Source: an uncultured Bacteroidales bacterium (GTDB taxonomy: Bacteria > Bacteroidota > Bacteroidia > Bacteroidales > CAIWKO01). Taken from it: a stretch of 64,000 nt of DNA. Positions 33,664-42,342 of the stretch are shown in pieces. The notes below the pieces were generated by a model that searched no databases, was not told the origin of the DNA, and saw only the letters and a list, made by a program, of their open reading frames with translations. Both the position numbers and the translations under genes were made by a program. The stretch's first letter is position 1, and every line of letters starts with the position of its first letter. Location of the stretch: assembly GCA_903913285.1 (NCBI GenBank), contig CAIWKO010000060.1:1-64000 (forward strand). The letters are read 5' to 3'.

Positions 33664-33732
33664 AAAAGGCTCGCTTTTGGTTAGACATTAGATGATTCAT
33701 CTATTTCTCAACGAAATAATGTGAAATTTTTG

Positions 33733-33740
33733 TAACTTTG
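33733..33740 (+). promoter_or_regulatory. Putative -7 promoter box of the antitoxin gene (TAACTTTG)
   Basis: A full TAnnTTTG match, 15 bp before the ATG at 33756. Confidence 0.5.
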
Positions 33741-33755
33741 TAAAAAATAAAGTTA

Positions 33756-34013
33756 ATGGAAACTATTTTCAGACTTAAAGCTTCGGAAATTGATAATAAG
33801 TTTTTAACTACACTTAAAACCCTGTTCGAAAAACGTGAAATTGAAATTACCGTTACAGACGTGATAAATGATGAAACGGAATTTTTGCTTAATGATTCTA
33901 AAAATAAGGCGCATTTGCTTGAAGCGATAGCGGAAGTGAAACATAACAAAAAACTTGTTCGTTTTACAGGACCAGAATTTAAGAAATACAGCAAATCGCT
34001 TTTAAAAAAATGA
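33756..34013 (+). CDS. Putative antitoxin of a YoeB/Txe-type module
   Basis: An 85-residue protein (METIFRLKASEIDNKFLTTLK...). A predicted N-terminal strand-helix dimerisation part (FEKREIEITVTD) is followed by helices and a basic C-terminus (FTGPEFKKYSKSLLKK) that would bind the toxin. Its TGA overlaps the ATG of the YoeB-like frame by 4 bp (ATGA), the usual coupling in type II modules. I infer the antitoxin role from this pairing. The frame is intact although the toxin is broken. Confidence 0.7.
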   Translation: METIFRLKASEIDNKFLTTLKTLFEKREIEITVTDVINDETEFLLNDSKNKAHLLEAIAEVKHNKKLVRFTGPEFKKYSKSLLKK

Positions 34014-34273
34014 GACCGATTCTATTAGCTTCTGTTGCACAGAAAGATTATAAGAAATAGGCTCAAAACAATACTAAGGTTTTCATTAAAATTAATGAGC
34101 TTATAAACGATATTGACCTACATCCATACTCGGGGCTTGGAAAACCGGAACCCCTGAAACATGAGCTTGCAGGCTTTTGGTCGAGACGCATAACAGCTAA
34201 AGATCGCTTAGTTTACCAAATATCTCCGAAAAACGAAATTATTATTATCAGTTGCAAAGGACATTACAATTAA
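34010..34273 (+). pseudogene. YoeB/Txe-family mRNA interferase interrupted by an amber stop
   Basis: An 87-codon frame with a TAG at codon 17 (34058-34060). Upstream it reads MRPILLASVAQKDYKK; downstream AQNNTKVFIKINELINDI, GLGKPEPLKHELAGFWSRRI, DRLVYQI and SCKGHYN are clear YoeB family blocks, including the catalytic Glu/Arg/His region. Family members have Trp at the position of the stop (DY..W), so one TGG to TAG change explains it. No good internal start follows the stop. The ribosome-dependent RNase should be inactive unless the stop is suppressed. Everything else is intact, so the mutation is recent or counter-selected in this copy. Confidence 0.85.
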
Positions 34274-34285
34274 CGGCAAAATAAG

Positions 34286-34362
34286 CTGCCAATTTCACGG
34301 GCGATGCGGTGAGATGCCCGCGCTGCGGAACCATACACCAGATGTCGGAATTTAGAGGATAG
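34286..34362 (+). repeat. Right 77-bp direct repeat (duplicated M48 gene end)
   Basis: A partial copy of the M48 protease 3' end (zinc-ribbon codons and stop) with two substitutions relative to 33587-33663, 699 bp downstream. It has no start and is not a gene. It marks the right border of the toxin-antitoxin segment. Confidence 0.9.
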
Positions 34363-34370
34363 GAAATCAG

Positions 34371-34452
34371 GTAGAGGTATCTGGTAGCTGGTATCTGGTA
34401 GCTGGTAGCTGGTATCTGGTATCTGGTAGCTGGTATCTGGTAACTGGTATAA
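34371..34452. repeat. Degenerate heptamer tract (GGTAGCT/GGTATCT)
   Basis: About eleven units of 7 bp, alternating GGTAGCT and GGTATCT with edge variants, between convergent genes. Same class as the tracts at 12.3, 46.4, 60.5 and 61.6 kb but with a different unit. Confidence 0.75.
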
Positions 34453-34474
34453 GGTACCATATACCATTGACCAG

Positions 34475-35692
34475 TTACTCCTTCACAAATTTCCTCACTA
34501 TCGTTTCTTTTTCACTTATCGTTTTTATGAAATAGATTCCTTTTGCCAATCCACTTATATCAATGGCAACAGAAAAATTGGGGTTTTGTTGTTTAAGAAT
34601 TACATTACCCGATAGGTCTGAAATAATAATTTCAGAATTCTTATTGCTGCTTTCTAAATATAAATTGTTCATGGCAGGGTTTGGATAAACAACAATTTTT
34701 GCATTGTCAATTACTGCTTCACTATAGGTTACAATATCCTTTTTTAATCGACGCCATAGTCCGTTGGCGCCACCACCACCAGAACCCTCCACTGCAAAGA
34801 TATAGCTATCATTTATTGCAAAATCTAGAATTGTACGACATCCCACAAAATAATCGTTAAAAGGATTCCAATTCATTCCGTCATCTGTTGATAAAAATAT
34901 ATTATCAGAGGCAGAGCCTGTATAAATGATAGAATTGCAAACTTTTAATGATAAAATATTTGTATCTGCTAAACCGTTATTAATTTTCGACCATGTTGTT
35001 CCGTTATTATCAGTAAAATAAATTCCGTGCGATGGGTAAGCAACAAAAACATCAGATGAATCTTTTAAAGCAATTTCTTTAACGGTTTCCTGTGGCAATC
35101 CTGTGCTGATCAACGACCAGTTAGCCCCGTTATTTGTTGATTTAAAAACACCTCCATTCCAATATTGAGTACCGGCATATATTGATGAACCTTTAACTGC
35201 CAGAGAACTAACATACGGATTAGACAAACCGTTATTCACGGCAGCCCAATGAGCGCCATTATCGGCAGATGAGAATATACCTCCTCCGTAATCTGTTCCT
35301 GCAAAAATTATGGAATCGTGAACAGCCAGAGAAGTTATATTCAAATCCGTTATTCCGTTGTTCACAGCATACCAGTTGGCCCCGCTATCAGAAGACATAA
35401 AAATGCCAACACCGTCTGTACCAACAAAAATATTATTTTCTTTTTTTGCTATTGCTGTAACCCTAGCATAATTACCACCACCAATACCTGGCAAACCGTT
35501 ACTAACATTTATCCAGGAATCACCATTATTAGTTGATTTATATACACCTTCATTACAACTTCCTGCAATAATTGTAGCCCCGTTTAAACTAATACAAACC
35601 AAACAAGAACCGGGACCACATGCCTGCCATTGTGCATTGGCACTATTTATGAAATATATTAAAACAAAAATCAATAATATTGTTTTTTTCAT
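34475..35692 (-). CDS. T9SS-secreted Asp-box (BNR) beta-propeller protein, copy 1
   Basis: A 405-residue secreted protein with a signal peptide (MKKTILLIFVLIYFINSANA), then about seven propeller blades with Asp-box turns (STNNGDSW, SSDSGANW, STNNGANW, STDDGMNW) and a T9SS type A sorting domain (IVVYPNPAMNNLYLES ... IVRKFVKE). Asp-box propellers occur in sialidases and in adhesive surface proteins; no sialidase catalytic residues are evident. Its neighbour upstream is a near-identical paralog with a different sorting domain. The -7 box ends 4 bp before the ATG. Confidence 0.85.
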   Translation of the reverse strand: MKKTILLIFVLIYFINSANAQWQACGPGSCLVCISLNGATIIAGSCNEGVYKSTNNGDSWINVSNGLPGIGGGNYARVTAIAKKENNIFVGTDGVGIFMSSDSGANWYAVNNGITDLNITSLAVHDSIIFAGTDYGGGIFSSADNGAHWAAVNNGLSNPYVSSLAVKGSSIYAGTQYWNGGVFKSTNNGANWSLISTGLPQETVKEIALKDSSDVFVAYPSHGIYFTDNNGTTWSKINNGLADTNILSLKVCNSIIYTGSASDNIFLSTDDGMNWNPFNDYFVGCRTILDFAINDSYIFAVEGSGGGGANGLWRRLKKDIVTYSEAVIDNAKIVVYPNPAMNNLYLESSNKNSEIIISDLSGNVILKQQNPNFSVAIDISGLAKGIYFIKTISEKETIVRKFVKE

Positions 35693-35696
35693 AACG

Positions 35697-35704
35697 CAAA
35701 TATA
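35697..35704 (-). promoter_or_regulatory. Putative -7 box abutting the start codon (TATATTTG)
   Basis: A TAnnTTTG match on the minus strand, only 4 bp before the ATG at 35692, so the mRNA is probably leaderless. Confidence 0.45.
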
Positions 35705-35705
35705 C

Positions 35706-35734
35706 TAAAAAAAAGAGCGGAAATTCTTCCGCTC
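35706..35734 (-). terminator. Terminator of Asp-box copy 2
   Basis: Stem GAGCGGAA / TTCCGCTC with a 4-base loop; the A run on the left becomes a T run on the minus strand. It separates the two paralogs into independent transcripts. Confidence 0.75.
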
Positions 35735-35746
35735 CTGATAAAAATG

Positions 35747-36973
35747 TTATTCTTTACTGATTTTATAGTCGTAAATTTTGTCGGCTGTTTCAATTTTCAG
35801 CATATACATGCCGGTTGCACACCGCCCTATATCCAATTCAATTTTATCATCCTTCCAATAGCCTTCCATAGTATTCATTATTTGTTTGCCCATCATATCG
35901 AACATTTTTACTTTAATATGGCTTTTTACGCTAAGTTTAAAATCAACAAACAATTTATCGGATGTTGGGTTGGGATAAAGCACAAATTTCGCATTGTCGG
36001 TATCTACTTCATTATAGGTTACAATATCCTTTATTAATCGTCGCAACAGTCCGTTGCCACCGCCGTCTATTGCAAAAATATAGCTTTCATTTATCGCAAA
36101 ATCCCAAATTGGGTGACATCCTACAAGATTATCGTTAAAAGGACTCCAATTCATACCATCATCTGTTGATAAAAATATATTTTCTAGGGAGGTACCTGTG
36201 AAAACTATAGAATTGCAAACTTTTATTGATAAAATATTCGTATCTGCTAAGCCGTTATTAATTTTCGACCATGTTGTTCCGCTATTATCAGTAAAATAAA
36301 TTCCGTGCGATGGGTAAGCAACAAAAACATCAGTAGTATCTTTTATAGCAATTTCTCTGACGGTTTCCTGTGGCAAGCCTGCGCTGATCAACGACCAGTT
36401 AGCCCCGTTATTTGTTGATTTAAAAACACCTCCATTCCAATATTGAGTACCGGCATATATTGACGAACCTTTAACTGCCAAAGAACTAACATACGGATTA
36501 GACAAGCCGTTATTCACGGCAGCCCAATGAGCGCCATTATCGGCAGAGGAGAATATACCTCCTCCGTAATCTGTTCCTGCAAAAATTATGGAATCGTGAA
36601 CAGCCAGAGAAGTTATATTCAAATCCGTTATTCCGTTGTTTACAGCATACCAGTTGGCCCCGCTATCAGTAGACATATAAATGCCACAATTTTGTGTGCC
36701 AACAAAGATATTATTTTCTTTTCGTGCTATTGCTGTAACATCATCATAATCACCAGTACCAATAAATCCAGGCAACCCGTTACTGACAATTGACCAGGTA
36801 TCCCCATTATTAGTTGATTTATATATACCCATACCATGACTTCCTGCAAAAATAGTGGACCCGTTTAAATAGATACAAACTAAACCATTACCGGGACCAC
36901 ATTCCTGCCATTGTGCATTTGCACTATTTATGAAATATATTAAAACAAAAATCAATAATATTGTTTTTTTCAT
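35747..36973 (-). CDS. T9SS-secreted Asp-box (BNR) beta-propeller protein, copy 2
   Basis: A 408-residue paralog of the downstream gene, with an identical signal peptide and nearly identical blades over about residues 100-300 at DNA level. The T9SS domain differs: here FVLYPNPTSDKLFVDFKLS ... KIYDYKISKE. The propeller appears recently duplicated or gene-converted while the sorting domains are of different descent. It is probably surface-anchored or released by T9SS. It has its own promoter and terminator. Confidence 0.85.
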   Translation of the reverse strand: MKKTILLIFVLIYFINSANAQWQECGPGNGLVCIYLNGSTIFAGSHGMGIYKSTNNGDTWSIVSNGLPGFIGTGDYDDVTAIARKENNIFVGTQNCGIYMSTDSGANWYAVNNGITDLNITSLAVHDSIIFAGTDYGGGIFSSADNGAHWAAVNNGLSNPYVSSLAVKGSSIYAGTQYWNGGVFKSTNNGANWSLISAGLPQETVREIAIKDTTDVFVAYPSHGIYFTDNSGTTWSKINNGLADTNILSIKVCNSIVFTGTSLENIFLSTDDGMNWSPFNDNLVGCHPIWDFAINESYIFAIDGGGNGLLRRLIKDIVTYNEVDTDNAKFVLYPNPTSDKLFVDFKLSVKSHIKVKMFDMMGKQIMNTMEGYWKDDKIELDIGRCATGMYMLKIETADKIYDYKISKE

Positions 36974-37030
36974 AAATTCACATATTAATTAGTACTAAAA
37001 AAATATCGGTATTTATATTTTGCAAGTACA

Positions 37031-37038
37031 CAAAGTTA
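37031..37038 (-). promoter_or_regulatory. Putative -7 promoter box of Asp-box copy 2 (TAACTTTG)
   Basis: A TAnnTTTG match on the minus strand, 57 bp before the ATG at 36973 and just after the stop of the subtilase gene. Confidence 0.45.
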
Positions 37039-37044
37039 AAGAAA

Positions 37045-40000
37045 TTATTTAATGACAGAGAATTTTCTGATAAAAACTTTATCAGGAATTTCTATCTTCA
37101 AAAAATACATTCCGTTTTTAAAATTGCTTACATCTATTTGAGTTTTTTTATCAACCACAGGAAGATTCATAATTTTATTACCCAATAAATCTGTAATTAG
37201 AATTTTATCGGCAATAAATTTGCAGTCAACATATAATACATTGTTTGCAGGATTGGGATAAATTATTATATTATCGTCAATATCTGTTCGGTATAAAACA
37301 CTGTCAACAGTATTTTCAGAACTTGCAATATTGCGATATTGCCCTGTCGACCCTAAATCATGCATCCTGGCAACAAACATATCCATATCTGCAGCGGCAG
37401 TGAGTGAAGCCGTTCCGAATATACCGGTGTTTTGGAATGATCCGGTTATATAACCAAAACCATTACCGATTAATGATAATCCTGTACTGGTTTCCTCATA
37501 GGTTGAGCCGGACTGAACCACCCAATCGAAAGAACTGCTGGTTTGGGAGTATTTTGCCACAAAATTATCGGGAGTACAATCCGGAATACAATTAGATGAA
37601 TTATTAATTGTAATGCCTCCTGCTATAGGAAACACAGCCTGAGAACTTAAAAATTGCCCTGTAATAAAAATATTACCATCCTGATCAAGTTTTATATCAG
37701 TTGCAGCATCATATCCGGCATTACTTCCGGAAATCACTTCAGAATATGAACTCAAATTAGCAACATTAGCTTTAAGAATTTCAATTTGTCGGCTACTTCC
37801 AACATTTTTATAACCGGCAACCATAGCATAATTTGTGGGGCCACTTGCATCATAATAACTTACTATTCTTTGTCCTAAACCCGCTATCAGAGAATAGTCG
37901 TAACGATTGTAATTACTTAATCCGTCATCTAATTTGGCAATAAATATATTATTAGCATTTTGACCGGTAACAAGAATTTTAGCATTAGTACCACAAGTGC
38001 TACAATAAGTTATCCCCAATCCCATTAAGGTTCCTAAATTGTCTATATATTGATTGATAGGACTTCCGCCTGCATCAAATTTCTGGAGATATACATCTCC
38101 TGTAAGCCCATTGCCAACAGTACCTGCAACATAAACATTATTTGATGCATCAACTGTTACATCATTACCAATATCAATTTTAACCCCAGTTGATCCATAA
38201 GAATTAACCCATAATAAGGTACCTGCACTGTTGTATTTTGCAACAAAAAGGTCGACATCTCCATTACTTGTTTTTGAAACCCCTCCAAAATTAACAGTGC
38301 TTGAGAAATAACCTGTAACAATAATATTACCAGAATTATCGACAATAACTTTATTAGCGCAATCGGGGCCCGTTCCACCAATTTGTTTACTCCATAAAAT
38401 AGAACCGCATTCATCAAATTTTACAATATATATATCCTGCCCGCCATTCGTAGTATAGGCATTATCAAAAGTTATATGGCCCTGAAAATAACCGACTGCA
38501 TAAACATTTCCTGTACTTGCATCAACAGCAACACTTTTTCCTATCTCTTTATCTGTACCGGCAACAGGATGATACGGCCAGGGAGTGTTGTTTGTATTAC
38601 CAACCAAAATGTCTTCGGTTGATACGCAGCTATTGGCATCGGTAACACTTACACTGTATGTATCGGCTGCCAGCCCTGTAATATCTTGCGTGGTACCATA
38701 GCTTACATTATCCGAATTTTCCCAGTTATACGAGAAAGGTGTTGCATTATCTGTAACGGTAAGATCAATGCTTCCGTTTTCGGAACCGAAGCAGGTTTCG
38801 TTGGTTGTAGTGTATGCTATTGCAGGAAGGTTCAGAACCGTAACCGCTACAGATGAAGTTGATGAACAACCTTGATTTGTAGAAGTAAGTGTATAAACGG
38901 TAGTTACTGCAGGATCGGCAGTAGGTTGTTGTATACTTGCATCATTCAACCCATACGCAGGGCTCCACGAAAAAGTAGTACTGGAATATACCCCGGTAGG
39001 ACCTATAATTGATGAGCTTCCCAAACAAACTGATGCATTAGAACCTGCATTAATAGTTGGTAATGAATTTACTGTAATCGTAACCTGACCGGTAGCTGTA
39101 CACCCATTTGTGCCTGTTACAGTAACGGAATAATTAGTAGTAGCAGAAGGACTGACACTAATAGAACTTGTTGTTGCAGAATTACTCCAAAGATATGTAC
39201 CTCCACCTGTCGCTGTTAAAGTAGCTGTTTCACCCTGACAAATAGTTTGGTTTGGGGTTGCATTAATAGATAATGCATTTACTATTACAGTTACTTCATC
39301 TGTAGCAACACAGCCATTGGCATCGGCGGCCGCAACAGTATAGGTTGTGGTTGCTGGTGGGTTTGCCGTGGGATTTGCAATAGTAGAATTACTAAGCCCT
39401 GTTGCAGGACTCCAGCTATATGTATAGGGTTGCAATCCTCCTGTGGCAGTTGCATTTATACTCGGAACATGTCCCGGACAATCAATACCATCATCAGAAG
39501 CCACAACATTAAAGTTATCTATACATCGGAGTTCGATATTATCAATCAAAAGATCATTACCACCTCCTCCAGCATTATCTATATTATTATAAAGAAGATT
39601 TTTTAATTCCATTGTAGCAGTAGTATTAGTGGCGGAACTCCAAACACCACATAAATGTATCCACCTATCAGGCTGAACTGGTGCATAATAAAAATTCTGA
39701 GGTATCTGTAAATTATTAAAATCCATTTGTTGCCCATTAATAAATAATCGTATCCCTGGTGCATATTCCATATTATATTCCGTATACACCATTGTATTCC
39801 AGCTATTTCTGAACCAAAATGAAAAATAATAATTCTGATTTGGATTTACCTGAATTGATGTACTGTTCCATATGTTGGCATCAATACCCTCGGATGGTGG
39901 AGTATGAGAAGTATTCAAAGCAGCATAACCATCACAAAATAATGATTGACTACCGTTTTGTGGCAAATTTGAAGTATAATAATTAATTGCCGGTAAAACA

Positions 40001-42294
40001 GTAATATTATTAATATTAGCCGAATTTGAATATTGATAATCAGTATAAAATTGCAAAATACCAGTTGATGTACTAGTTGGAAAATCACTGGAATATATAG
40101 GGATAGGGGTTTCAAAATCACCATTTTCAACCAAATTATCACAACATTTTACAATATTATTAAAAGTTATAGAATTTCCTTGATTGTTGGTACAATATAA
40201 GTCAGAAACACTCGCAACAGAAATTGTGTTATGATTTTGAAATATATCAACATATACTGTTGATTGATATTGTAAAAGATTGTTGAAAGTATAGTTTTGA
40301 ATACCATCCGAAAGCGTAATACTAAACGGTGGATGTCCGGTAAATTGAACGAAAATTGACTGGCTCGAACCATCACAAGTTTGATTAAGATTGTTAATAG
40401 ATGATATTTGAGCCGTAGGCAAACTTGTAATATTAAACACCTGTGTTACATGAATTGGAGTATTATCTGTAGCTGTAGCATTCAATGTAACAGTATAGGA
40501 GCCGATATTCCCAAATATTACCTGAGGGTTATAAATAGTTGTTGAGCTGATAGATTGAGGAGCCGGAGTAATTGACCAATGATAAGAATTAGGTTGTATA
40601 TCGGTATTACTATAATAAAATATTGTTGTTGGTTCATCAGGACAAGGTGTCGATGGCAATATAGCAATAGTACCAATATTCGAATTAATGCACTGTACAG
40701 CAGCATAAGCATCAATACGTCCATGTCCTAAATTATACTGATAATGATTATGGGGTAGATTATTCGTATTATCATAAGGTGTAGGATTATCCCAATAGAA
40801 ATGTTCCGGATACTGATTTATATCATCAATATTTACGCATCTATTTTCTATACAAGATTCAATAGCTTCGGGAGGCATAAAAGGATATTCTGTTCTGATC
40901 AATGCTGCAAGCCCTGCAACCAGAGGTGATGCCATTGACGTTCCATTCAGAGTTGTATAACCATTCATATCATCACATACTTCCATGTGCAAGCCGGGAG
41001 CCATCACATCAATTTGTGTTCCATAATTTGAAAAATCAGTAATATGGTCATTATCTTCTGTAGCGCCAACACCAATAACATGATTTAAATTGCAAGGCCA
41101 TCGAGTTGTCATTTGCCCTTCATTTCCGGCAGCAGCCACACAAACTACATTGCGGGAATTTGCATAATCTATCACATCTTGAAGTGTAAAAACAGTTTGT
41201 CCTGTATTGGTTGTAAACGGATTCATATAATCAATAGGATATGGGCCTCCAAGCGACATATTAATAACATCTGCTCCCATTTCGGTTGCATATACAATTG
41301 CTTCAGCTATTTGATTAACCGTACCACCACTTCCATAAGCTCCATATACTTTAAGAAACATTAATTTAGGATGAACAGAACCACCGCAATCACTGATTGA
41401 TGCAACTCCAGTATAATTATTTGTTCTTGCACCTGCTATACCTGCAACCGATGAGCCATGTGTATTACAACCAATGCTAAGACTTAAATCATTATTATTA
41501 TCAACAAAGTTCCACCCATTAATATCATTTAAATAATTATTAAAATCATTATCAATATTATCCGTTGGATCCTCACCAAGATTTATCCATAAATTGGGAT
41601 TTAGATCATCATGATTTATATCAAAACCATTATCAATAATAGCAATAACCGGACTATGTACAGAATTTGTCAAAACAACATCCCATGCAGGATTGGCATT
41701 TATTATTTGTAAATAACTCTGCACTGAATATTCCGGGTCATTAATTGTTTGAAATAATTGTGCTTTAAATTCTCGCTCAGCAGTTTCAATATATGCAATC
41801 TTTTTCAAATCGGAAACTAAACTATCAGCTAATACACTATCGGGATAACTAGTATTATTAATAGAAGTATCAAATTTTAAGGTATAAATTCTTCTCAAAA
41901 CATCATGCTCAATAGTAAACAATCTTGATATTGTTGTTATACTATATTTTGATATCAGTAAAGATATTTCAGAAGGAGGTGAACTAAAACTTATATCCGG
42001 TGTACCCGTTCTTATTTTAAAGTTCACTGAACCTTCAACAAATTTGGGCTGTGATGCAGTGTTGTTAAAATTTGTATCAATATAAGCTTGAAATTTATCT
42101 CCTGATAAATACGAAGTAGCCGAAGTGCTAAAAGGAGGTGTCATATCTATAGAATCCTGTGCAAAATAGTAACCTGCTGGCGTATTTGCCTGATTCAGAT
42201 TCAGTACGGGATATTGTGCTTGTATTTTTCCTGCAATAAATAAACAACTGGCTGTAATAAGCAATGTTATATACTTAAAAAATTTCGTTTTCAT
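37045..42294 (-). CDS. Giant T9SS-secreted subtilisin-like protease with PKD, Ig-like and SBBP repeats
   Basis: A 1749-residue secreted protein. It has a signal peptide (to KIQA), a propeptide region (about 27-180), and an S8 catalytic domain (about 195-555) with triad Asp221 (IIDNGFDINHDD), His279 (NTHGSSVAGIAG) and Ser453 (NGTSMASPLVAG). Then come a PKD-like domain (about 560-655) and a carbohydrate-binding-like sandwich (about 718-930, NLVENGDFETP). Three Ig-like repeats (about 940-1150, SYSWSPATGLSN, TYLWSN) and a SprB-like repeat (about 1155-1230, NETCFGSENGSIDLTV) follow. SBBP-type propeller repeats (about 1245-1630, VDASTGNVYAVGYF) precede a T9SS type A domain (IIIYPNPANNVLYVD). All triad residues are present, so it should be an active extracellular protease. 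Confidence 0.9.
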   Translation of the reverse strand: MKTKFFKYITLLITASCLFIAGKIQAQYPVLNLNQANTPAGYYFAQDSIDMTPPFSTSATSYLSGDKFQAYIDTNFNNTASQPKFVEGSVNFKIRTGTPDISFSSPPSEISLLISKYSITTISRLFTIEHDVLRRIYTLKFDTSINNTSYPDSVLADSLVSDLKKIAYIETAEREFKAQLFQTINDPEYSVQSYLQIINANPAWDVVLTNSVHSPVIAIIDNGFDINHDDLNPNLWINLGEDPTDNIDNDFNNYLNDINGWNFVDNNNDLSLSIGCNTHGSSVAGIAGARTNNYTGVASISDCGGSVHPKLMFLKVYGAYGSGGTVNQIAEAIVYATEMGADVINMSLGGPYPIDYMNPFTTNTGQTVFTLQDVIDYANSRNVVCVAAAGNEGQMTTRWPCNLNHVIGVGATEDNDHITDFSNYGTQIDVMAPGLHMEVCDDMNGYTTLNGTSMASPLVAGLAALIRTEYPFMPPEAIESCIENRCVNIDDINQYPEHFYWDNPTPYDNTNNLPHNHYQYNLGHGRIDAYAAVQCINSNIGTIAILPSTPCPDEPTTIFYYSNTDIQPNSYHWSITPAPQSISSTTIYNPQVIFGNIGSYTVTLNATATDNTPIHVTQVFNITSLPTAQISSINNLNQTCDGSSQSIFVQFTGHPPFSITLSDGIQNYTFNNLLQYQSTVYVDIFQNHNTISVASVSDLYCTNNQGNSITFNNIVKCCDNLVENGDFETPIPIYSSDFPTSTSTGILQFYTDYQYSNSANINNITVLPAINYYTSNLPQNGSQSLFCDGYAALNTSHTPPSEGIDANIWNSTSIQVNPNQNYYFSFWFRNSWNTMVYTEYNMEYAPGIRLFINGQQMDFNNLQIPQNFYYAPVQPDRWIHLCGVWSSATNTTATMELKNLLYNNIDNAGGGGNDLLIDNIELRCIDNFNVVASDDGIDCPGHVPSINATATGGLQPYTYSWSPATGLSNSTIANPTANPPATTTYTVAAADANGCVATDEVTVIVNALSINATPNQTICQGETATLTATGGGTYLWSNSATTSSISVSPSATTNYSVTVTGTNGCTATGQVTITVNSLPTINAGSNASVCLGSSSIIGPTGVYSSTTFSWSPAYGLNDASIQQPTADPAVTTVYTLTSTNQGCSSTSSVAVTVLNLPAIAYTTTNETCFGSENGSIDLTVTDNATPFSYNWENSDNVSYGTTQDITGLAADTYSVSVTDANSCVSTEDILVGNTNNTPWPYHPVAGTDKEIGKSVAVDASTGNVYAVGYFQGHITFDNAYTTNGGQDIYIVKFDECGSILWSKQIGGTGPDCANKVIVDNSGNIIVTGYFSSTVNFGGVSKTSNGDVDLFVAKYNSAGTLLWVNSYGSTGVKIDIGNDVTVDASNNVYVAGTVGNGLTGDVYLQKFDAGGSPINQYIDNLGTLMGLGITYCSTCGTNAKILVTGQNANNIFIAKLDDGLSNYNRYDYSLIAGLGQRIVSYYDASGPTNYAMVAGYKNVGSSRQIEILKANVANLSSYSEVISGSNAGYDAATDIKLDQDGNIFITGQFLSSQAVFPIAGGITINNSSNCIPDCTPDNFVAKYSQTSSSFDWVVQSGSTYEETSTGLSLIGNGFGYITGSFQNTGIFGTASLTAAADMDMFVARMHDLGSTGQYRNIASSENTVDSVLYRTDIDDNIIIYPNPANNVLYVDCKFIADKILITDLLGNKIMNLPVVDKKTQIDVSNFKNGMYFLKIEIPDKVFIRKFSVIK

Positions 42295-42342
42295 AATATT
42301 TAATTTGAAGTTAACAAAAAAATAAACATGATTTCATTGATA

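Noticed and set aside
34475..36973. Sialidases
   Set aside because: Asp-box turns alone do not indicate sialidase; the catalytic Arg triad and Tyr/Glu pair could not be identified.
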